A stretch of 64,000 nt of DNA, taken from Harmothoe impar. Its lineage: Eukaryota > Annelida > Polychaeta > Phyllodocida > Polynoidae. A program made the position numbers and the translations under genes. Below are positions 56,916 to 64,000 of this stretch, one piece after another. The notes under the pieces were generated by a model. It had not been told where the DNA came from. It saw only the letters and a list, made by a program, of their open reading frames with translations, and did no database searches. Position 1 is the first letter of the stretch, and every line of letters begins with the position of its first letter. The stretch lies in assembly GCA_947462335.1 (NCBI GenBank), contig OX381707.1:59931773-59995772 (forward strand), written 5' to 3'.

Positions 56916-59878
56916 TTAGTGATTACGCTGGTCGGGCGTTCTGTAGGGCAGACCCAGGTGTTTAAAGATGGATTCCTCAGTAGGGGTCGGCAGAGGGCTG
57001 CCCTTGGTGATCTTCTCCCCATTCTGTAAATAGAAACAATATTATGGATCGCTTTGAAAAGATAGCATAGTATATTGTGAGAGGCCGAAAAAACGAAAAA
57101 AAGAACACTACAATGTACTACACCTGCAAGCCACCTGTTTATATGCACTCACTAATTAGGTCTGCATTGCAGCAAACCCAATATTGCCATCCATCGTAAT
57201 TTCGTAATATTGAATCAAAATAGAGAAATAGTGGTGGATAAAAAAAAGGTTTAAGCGAATTCCCTCCCCATTTCGACAGCCCTGATAAGGGCTAGAAATC
57301 TACCCCCGCCCATCCCCCCTCCCAATGTCTCTTGTCGTCACCATCCCGCCCCTGTTGTTATATAAGGTAGCTCTGTGGGTGAGCAGCTCTGTGTGCCATA
57401 TGACATATCATACATAAGTGGACCTTATGCTTTCGTTTCCTATGCTCCTGAGCCTGTGAACTGACGTAGGTCTACTGAATACATACCCCTTACATTGTAT
57501 TAAGGTCCACCATCCCCTCGAGTCATATTAACTCCATTTTACTGCATTCTATGTATGATTATGTGAAAGCTGCTATTCCTGTACATAAAACTGAAGGGCA
57601 ATCACTTACACTCCTCACAACTCCCACGTTCAGAGAATGCTCTGATAGTGACATGCCCATTTTGCCTGCAAGGTGACGCATGGAACGGTTGAAATGTGCA
57701 CTTCCCGTAAAGTACATGACGGCACATGCATATTCGTCATAGGGCACAACGATGACGTCCAGACGGCGATGCTGCAGAACAAAATGATGCACATTACTTT
57801 AATTAAAGTTAATCCATATCTTATTTATATGTGAATGACAGTTTTCTAATGTATCAATGTTTATCACCTAATTAAAGTTGATCCATGTTTTATTTATTTA
57901 TGACTGACAGATTTCAAAAGTATTAGTGTTTATTACGTATTGAATGGCAAGAAGGAGGGATATACAGGTACGAGACATGGTAGGGTGTACGTGACATGGT
58001 AGGGTGTACGAGACATGGGGGTGCAGAGGGCTTCCTCCCCCCTCAGGTCGGAAAGTCGCCAAAATTAAGGGCCCCAGGTCACAAAGTCGCTTTTTTAGAT
58101 CATTTCTGTTATTGTCAAACCTTTCCAAACGTCACCAGGTCGCTTATATTATTGGGGCCCTCGATGGGGGGGGGGGGGGGTCCCCATGTCACATGTCGAT
58201 CTTAAGATATGCCCATGTCCCATGTCGCTAAGGAAAAACTCATGTCCCTAGTGCCCAGTGGGCACAAGATTCAGTGCAATGTTGAATCAATGTTGAATCA
58301 ACATTGAATCAACATTGACAACCAGTTTTCAATGTTGATTCAACGTTCTGTGCCCACTGGGTGTCACTAAGGGGGGTCTTTGGGGCCGCAGGCTCCCTGG
58401 AAAATTTAGGAAATTGGCGCATTCAGAGTGGTTTGAAACAGGTTAGCATCTATATCTTCAGAAATTCTAGGAATTTAGGCCTACACTTGAATTGAGGTGA
58501 GTTTAAGGAATTTTATCGTGAGATTAGTGTATTTTAGGGCTTTCCAAGGCTCTGATGCCATTCACATCCATGTCACTAAGGCCAATGTCGCATGTCAGAC
58601 TTAAGAAATGCTCCATGTCACTAGTATGGCCATGTCCCATGTCGATTTTAAGAAATGGCCATGTCACCATATCGGATTCAAGAAATGGCCATGTCGCCAT
58701 ATATCGAATTTAGGGTCTAGGGCCATATTATTGCAACAGATCAAAGGTCACCAATCTGGAGCCACAGACATGGTGGGGTATACGAGACATGGTGGTGCTC
58801 TGTGTGTGAGCAGCTCTGCGTGTGAGCAGTTCTGTGTGTGAGCAGCTCTGTGTGTGAGCAGTTCTGTGTGTGGGCAGCTCTGCGTGTGAGCAGTTCTGTG
58901 TGTGAGCAGTTCTGTGTGTGAGCAGCTCTGTGTGTGAGCGGTTCTGTGTGCAGGAAGCTCTGTGTGTGAGCAGCTCTGTGTGTGAGCAGCTCTGTGTGTG
59001 AGCAGCTCTGTGTGTGGGCAGCTCTGTGTGTGAGCAGCTCTGTGTGTGAGCAGCTCTGTGTGTGAACAGCTCTGCATGTGAGCAGCTCTGTGTGTGAGCA
59101 GCTCTGCATGTGAGCAGTTCTGAGTGTGAGCAGCCCTGTGTGTGAGCAGTTCTGTGTGTGAGCAGCTCTGTGTGTGAGCAGCTCTGTGTGTGAGCAGCTC
59201 TGCATGTGAGCAGCTCTGTGTGTGAGCAGCTCTGCATGTGAGCAGTTCTGCGTGTGAGCAGCCCTGTGTGTGAGCAGTTCTGTGTGTGAGCAGCTCTGTA
59301 TGTGAGCAGCCCTGTGTGTGACCGGTTCTGTGTGCAGGAAGGGCAGTGGGCGAGCATCTCTGCATGTGAGTAGCTCTGTGTGCAGGAAGCTCTGTGGGTG
59401 AGCAGTTTTGTGTGTGAGCAGCTTTGTGTGTGGGCAGCTCTGTGTGTGAGCAGCTCTGTGTGCAGGAAGCTCTGTGTGTGAGTAGCTCTGTGTGCAGGAA
59501 GCTATGCGGGTGAGCAGCTCTGTGTGCAGGAAGCTCTGTGTGTGAGCAGCTCTGTGTGCAGGAAGCTCTGTGTGTGAGTAGCTCTGTGTGCAGGAAGCTC
59601 TGTGGGTGAGCAGCTCTGTGTGCAGGAAGCTCTGTGGGTGAGCAGCTCTCTATGTGAGCAGCTCTGAGTGTGGGCAGCAGTCTGAGTGTGGGCAGCTCTG
59701 TGGCTGGGCAGCTCTGTGGGTGAGGGCTAGCAACTAACACACCAAGGCACGTGTGCAAAGCTTGCAAAGAGGCGTGAATGTCTCACCTTTTGGTTTTCAC
59801 CAGGTAGTTTACACACTCCCATGTACTTCTTCTGCAGTCCATTTTCTTCATTTGTTACAAGATCATCTGTGAGGAAAC
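56916..59878 (-). CDS. POLL: POLL, DNA polymerase lambda, last three coding exons
   Basis: Exons on the minus strand: 59787-59878, 57610-57771, 56916-57023 (stop TAA), all GT-AG and in phase, encode about 120 residues. They read [20 protein letters not shown], then [45 protein letters not shown], and the terminal [20 protein letters not shown]. This is the C-terminal palm and thumb of a family X polymerase. The Asp in RRLD is the third catalytic carboxylate (Asp490 in human POLL). The LGVC/GVCKLPG loop and the end favour POLL over POLB. POLL fills gaps in base-excision repair and end joining. The upstream exons with BRCT, lyase and fingers domains, and the other two catalytic Asp, are not in the remaining 4 kb of the window. 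The first intron here holds a 0.9-kb minisatellite. Confidence 0.94.
57960..58790. repeat. Dispersed repeat with CATGTCCCATGTCG phrases
   Basis: Phrases such as GGCCATGTCCCATGTCG, AAGAAATGGCCATGTC and GGTAGGGTGTACGAGACATG recur within this POLL intron segment and again at about 62590-62760. It flanks the CCCAGTGGGCAC MITE at 58254-58361. Confidence 0.5.
58254..58361. mobile_element. MITE with CCCAGTGGGCACA ends, copy 1
   Basis: CCCAGTGGGCACA at the left and TGTGCCCACTGGG at the right, 108 bp. The interior is a run of ATTGAATCAACATTGAATCA-like units that can themselves fold. Confidence 0.85.
58795..59725. repeat. 16-bp minisatellite in a POLL intron
   Basis: About 58 units of TGTGTGAGCAGCTCTG with variants (AGCAGTTCTG, GCAGGAAGCTCTG). 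Each unit carries the near-palindrome GAGCAGCTC. On the minus strand several frames stay open (His/Thr/Gln/Ser/Leu-rich). These frames are an effect of the repeat and not genes. Confidence 0.92.
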
Positions 59879-59879
59879 C

Positions 59880-61415
59880 TGAAAGATACAATAAAAGGCA
59901 CAATCTCAATTTATTTCAATTTGCATATCATCTCATATAATTTGGTTTCAACGTATACAGATATCATTCCATGGGAACCAAAGTGTTAAACAATTTCCTT
60001 CTCCTTTCCAGTTCTTTGTCGGAAATATAAGAAAATTCCTGCAAACGGTAAGGTGGGGGAATTCAGATTTATAATAGTAGATTTATCGGTGAATTCTGGA
60101 ACAGCCATTAAGGAGGAACAGGCTAAAGTGGCATTCCTCATTTTGGTTCAAAAATGTCAAGATCGTGTCAAGGATATCAAGAAAATGTAAGCTACAATTG
60201 TGGCGTGGTGGTGCTACCCACTGGATCTATCCCGTGCCCCTGTATGTATGAATCAAAAAAGACAACTAATATACTATATTGTGAACCCACTGTGAAAGCA
60301 CTTGTGATTGCAGGCCTATTGTTCTTTATTGAGTCCCCAGACATATGTCTGTCCCAGCATTGATAATATAGACTTTCAATACAATGTCAGATGAATACAA
60401 CAGCTCTGCCTCTTTTGCCCTCATTATCTTTGTATCCATTAGTTTATTCATAACGTTGATTATCCTGGACACAATGAGTAAACCAACACTCATCATTTAC
60501 ATGTACCCCAATTTACATTCGCCATTGGACTTATTTTTTAACTTACCGCTATTGAAAGACCAATAAGGGCCTAAATTATTACTATATTTATAATATTCAA
60601 TCACTGCCTTGTACATTTCAACACAAATTCGTTTGAATAAAAATCTTTGAATTTTGAAACATTAAATTGTACGTTACGACAAAGTAGAAGAGTCCTGTCG
60701 ACTTTTAGCCAACAATGTCTGATGCTAGCAATATTATGAACTGCATGGTTGAGAACTAGTCAACTCATTACTTACAGTATACATGACATTTCGCATTTAC
60801 TATGGATGAAACACGTATATAAACTCAATATCCTGAATCATCAATCTGTATAACACCATGTAGTACTACCAAGTGCTCAAGGGCACATTTAATATTGCTG
60901 TTATGGATCTATTTCTTATCATAATTAGATAGCAAAGTGACCTTTTTGATAACTGGACCAGAGACAAACAAGATGACGGGGACCTCGTGTGAGATCCGAA
61001 TACCACAGAAAAAGAGTTAATTACCAAACAAGGCACGCTCTGCACTGATATTCTGACCTTAGTCAGTACTGGATAACGACTCAGCCACTATTGTTATTAA
61101 CCTAGTTACTAGTAGTTATCTTTTGGCTCCCTATAGACCAACCTAGGTTAGTTAATAATGTCAGGTTGTTCAGTACTATTTCTATTTCTATGAGTAATTA
61201 GCCTTTTCAGTAAGTCATTGATCTAACTTGTTTTGCCTTAGTGAATATCAGTTAGTCATAACTGACCAATGTCCCATGACTAACCTGGGATAGCCACTAC
61301 AGACTAAAGTCCAGAGCATTTAGATTATCACTGTGGGTGGCCAATATCCCTAAATCAGCAAGACTTGGGACACCACGTGCTGACAGCACACACGGATCCC
61401 CCTCACACTGCCTAA
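59880..61415. other. AT-rich stretch without recognised gene
   Basis: It should be POLL intron. No POLL exon (such as the CGDVDVL catalytic segment) was found on the minus strand. Confidence 0.4.
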
Positions 61416-61419
61416 CCCT

Positions 61420-61527
61420 TTAAGACAACATAGTGCTTTAATGTACCTCGCCAGTGCTGCATTCAGGCATCATGCCGAGCATACGGGGTTGGTACGATCC
61501 CGAAGGGCCGGCATGATGCATGAATGT
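61420..61527. repeat. Dispersed hairpin element, left part
   Basis: CTAACCCTTTAAGACAACAT, AGTGCTTTAATGTACC and GCATCATGCCGAGCATACG belong to the 40320 family. The element is interrupted by the MITE at 61528-61635 and continues to about 61705 (ATTAAAGGGCTAATG). Confidence 0.55.
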
Positions 61528-61635
61528 CCCAGTGGGCACAAAATTCAGTCCAATGTTGAATCAACATTGAATCAATGTTGAATCAACATTGGCAACCATT
61601 TATCAATGTTGATTCAATGTTCTGTGCCCAATGGG
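61528..61635. mobile_element. MITE with CCCAGTGGGCACA ends, copy 2
   Basis: Ends CCCAGTGGGCACA and TGTGCCCAATGGG, 108 bp, with the same interior as copy 1. Inserted in a dispersed hairpin element. Confidence 0.85.
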
Positions 61636-61705
61636 CTAGGGCTGTATTAGTGTATTATGACAACAAAGGTCATAGCACATTAAAACAGTATGCTACCATT
61701 AAAGG

Positions 61706-62515
61706 GCTAATGACTTCAAATTAAAACTTTAACTTCTGTCATCAAACTTGCTCCAGGTCTGATTTTTATGTAGACTTTTTGTTGGTGGATTCCTCTTGTT
61801 CCTCGCCAGGACTCCCCGGGAGAGAATGGCTGCTAAATGGCATTAGTTCATAGATGTGGACGTTGGTGCCAACAATTTAGGTGGTGGCTCTGGTGGAGGT
61901 GTCATTAAAACTGGTCTCTTTGATCTGGTCATGAGGCTCCTAGGTACTAGGCCACTTTTTGCAGAATTTTTTCTGTGGATTTTTCTGAGTTTTTCTATGT
62001 TTACTACAGGAGTAATGAGCCGGGCGGGCTTGACTTAAAGCAGACCCAAATTTCAAGCCATAGCCAAGTCCTTGCTTGGAGGCCAGTGCCCCCCCCCCAT
62101 TCTGCTCTATGGCATTCACCCAAAAGAACATTTCCAATCTATTGTTGAGTCCATTTTGATGAATTGTAACACTATTTCCCTCGCCATACCTTCAATTCTA
62201 GGAATAGTAGTATTTTATTGCATTTGGTATTGAGGTCAGCAGGCAAGTTGCCAGATTACTGTGTACCAACTTCAAAATTTAATACATTTGTAAAGTCCCG
62301 CCCATTGGCTAATAGCTCCAATAAAATAATTGATTTTATGTTCAGGAAGCATCGTTGCTCCCTCATAACTGTGACTATTTCTAATTAAATAAACCTGATA
62401 TGATTAAACGTGGCACCTGAAACGTGTGCTTTTGACAAACACAGGGCTCTTATTCTGGCAGCAATAAAAATCACACCAAAGATTGTATGTGTGATTTACA
62501 ACACGATTATGCACG
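61706..62515. other. Stretch without recognised gene
   Basis: No exon or repeat that I can support, apart from a short G/T-rich phrase near 61880. Confidence 0.3.
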
Positions 62516-62867
62516 TCTGTGTTAGCTCTCCTGGGTGCGAGGACAAACATTCTGGGTGCAATCTTAATCTCAAGTCTTAATCCCAAGAAACTATGCCATG
62601 TCGCCTGTCGATTTTGGGAAATGGCTATGCCACCCTATCTGTTTAAAAAAATGCCCATGTCCCATGTCACTATCTATTATATTCCCCATGTTGCAGGTGA
62701 CTAAACCCAAAAGTACCCATGTCACCATGTCCGATTTAGTGTTCCAGCCCAATTTAGTATTCCCTCATAAATGATCTATGGACCTTGTTTATACATCCTT
62801 CTAATTACCTTGTAAGTCCCCCTGGTAGTTTTATCACAAGCCTATTCAGGTAGAATTAAAGAATGCC

Positions 62868-63050
62868 TTAGGCAGTGATCTTTTTTTTTACAACAAGGGG
62901 GAGGGGGAGTGAAATTTCACACGTTTTTTCCCACCTCTTCCTCTAAAATGTGTCGAATATTATTATCTTCGCATGTTAGGATCGCTAAAATCGGGGTTGA
63001 CATTTTTTACCCCCTCACCCCATTGTTTAAAAAAATGATCATTCCCTTAA
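62868..63050. mobile_element. MITE family A, copy 5 (diverged)
   Basis: The left end TTAGGCAGTGATC with CAACAAGGGGGAGG and the right end AAAAAAATGATCATTCCCTT are inverted. The body keeps the CATTTTTTACCCCC phrase. Confidence 0.5.
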
Positions 63051-63111
63051 AAGTGCAGCTCTAGGTCATGATTACTCGCAGGCAACAAACAGTAGTAAGG
63101 CATGAATGCAT

Positions 63112-63170
63112 CCCAGTGGGCAAAGATCATTACATCAACGTTGACTACTGGTTGATCAAGGTTAGCGGTA
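63112..63170. mobile_element. Partial CCCAGTGGGCA element
   Basis: Begins CCCAGTGGGCAAAGATC, followed by ATCAACGTTGACTACTGG and TTGATCAAGG. No right end was found, so it is a fragment or a diverged relative. Confidence 0.4.
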
Positions 63171-63593
63171 GTTACACACTGCCCTTCATTAAGAAAAAGG
63201 GGGAACATTTGTCTCCTAAACGCCACCCCCCATATCCACAATTAAACAAATTTACATGAATGTAATAGCCAGCCTGTCTGGATTCCCTAAAATTGACCAA
63301 AAAAAGGTAAAAATACGGAATTTTCTTCAAGATTGTATCAAAAAAACGTCGGGTGACCTAAAACAAACCTTCTTTTTTGGCCTAACAGAAAAGACAACTT
63401 TCTAACGCGGGCCCTAACGACATCGGCATACCCTTGAAATCAGATTCACGTCCTGGTCTGATGAAGACCTGAAAGTTCCCTGTGTATCCTCTTTATCAAA
63501 GACAATTGATATTTTCCCTTTACTTTACTCTTTATCAAAGACGTTTCTGGTTAAATCAGTCTAACATCCCATTTTACCATGATTAGGCCCCCT

Positions 63594-63701
63594 CCCAGTG
63601 GGCACAAAATTCAGCTCAACATTGAATCAATGCTGAATCAACATTGAATCAACATTTACAACCACCTTTCAATGGTGATTCAATGTCCTGTGCCCACTGG
63701 G
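63594..63701. mobile_element. MITE with CCCAGTGGGCACA ends, copy 3
   Basis: Ends CCCAGTGGGCACA and TGTGCCCACTGGG, 108 bp, same interior type as copies 1 and 2. The three full copies are equal in length. Confidence 0.85.
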
Positions 63702-64000
63702 CTATAGGTATTCATAATGACGTCACACAATGAGTCGGGCGGCGGCACTGACCACAGCAGTGCCACCCGGCCATTGACCTTTACACATTTTATAAAGTCA
63801 CGTTCCAAACATGTGACACCTTTGAGGAAACACCGACTGTCGGCCATTTGCAATTATGTCTTCTCTGTTCCTATGACCGTTTGGAAAAGGTTGCTGAGAT
63901 AAAACCACCATCCCAAATGAATTGAGGAAGGTGGGGGAGGAGATTTTTTGTATCTCATTATCTACAGACTTTTGATTTTTTTTGAGATAATGACTTAATC

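Noticed and set aside
58728..59767. Minus-strand open frames of His/Thr/Gln/Ser/Leu repeats (up to 339 codons)
   Set aside because: Produced by the 16-bp minisatellite in a POLL intron. Several frames are open at once and no gene features flank them.
56916..59878. DNA polymerase beta instead of lambda
   Set aside because: The GVCKLPG loop, MSLSEHSLN and [11 protein letters not shown] end match lambda more closely.
1..64000. tRNA, rRNA or snRNA genes
   Set aside because: I saw no convincing A-box/B-box pair or other RNA gene signature by eye. A tRNAscan or Infernal search would be needed to settle it.

Overview
The window is animal nuclear DNA. Genes are split by GT-AG introns, homologues are clearly recognisable as human-type genes, and the space between exons is packed with short inverted-repeat transposons, minisatellites and an LTR retrotransposon. 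The gene set (BTBD16, LHPP, POLL, PCED1, DCAF10, CDC26), the short vertebrate-like exons and the dense MITE content fit an invertebrate deuterostome. A lancelet (amphioxus) is my best guess, but a hemichordate or another marine invertebrate cannot be excluded from the sequence alone.

Layout. 0-5 kb: nested MITEs and a decayed RNase H-bearing LINE. 7.7 kb: a complete CDC26 (APC/C subunit) coding exon on the minus strand, with a pair of CTCF-like sites about 250 bp upstream. 8.4-13.9 kb: repeats and one assembly gap. 13.9-24.6 kb: 14 exons of BTBD16 on the plus strand, with a 2-kb, 70-bp-unit satellite in one intron. 25.7-38.9 kb: a complete seven-exon LHPP on the minus strand, tail-to-tail with BTBD16. 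One LHPP intron carries a 9.9-kb Gypsy-type element with 170-bp LTRs and a perfect 5-bp target duplication. Inside that element, between gag and pol, is a 4.8-kb insert dominated by a 16-bp minisatellite. 39-43 kb: nested foldback elements. 43.0-49.4 kb: six exons of a PC-esterase PCED1 gene on the minus strand, with two GC-AG introns. One of these introns contains a same-strand C2H2 zinc-finger exon. 50.95-53.36 kb: the 3' half of DCAF10 on the plus strand. The first exons of both PCED1 and DCAF10 are missing around the second assembly gap. 56.9-59.9 kb: the last three exons of DNA polymerase lambda (POLL) on the minus strand, with a 0.9-kb 16-bp minisatellite in an intron. 60-64 kb: repeats only.

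The genes do not form a pathway. They look like an ordinary chromosomal neighbourhood: ubiquitin-ligase parts (CDC26, DCAF10, perhaps BTBD16), a HAD phosphatase, an SGNH-fold esterase and a repair polymerase. BTBD16, LHPP and POLL all lie on human chromosome 10q, and CDC26 and DCAF10 both lie on human chromosome 9, which suggests an old linkage. The most distinctive observations are the zinc-finger exon nested in PCED1 with a compatible splice phase, the two GC-AG introns of PCED1, the interrupted Gypsy element in LHPP, and a satellite apparently grown from the end of a dispersed hairpin element. I did not find a clearly new biological system.
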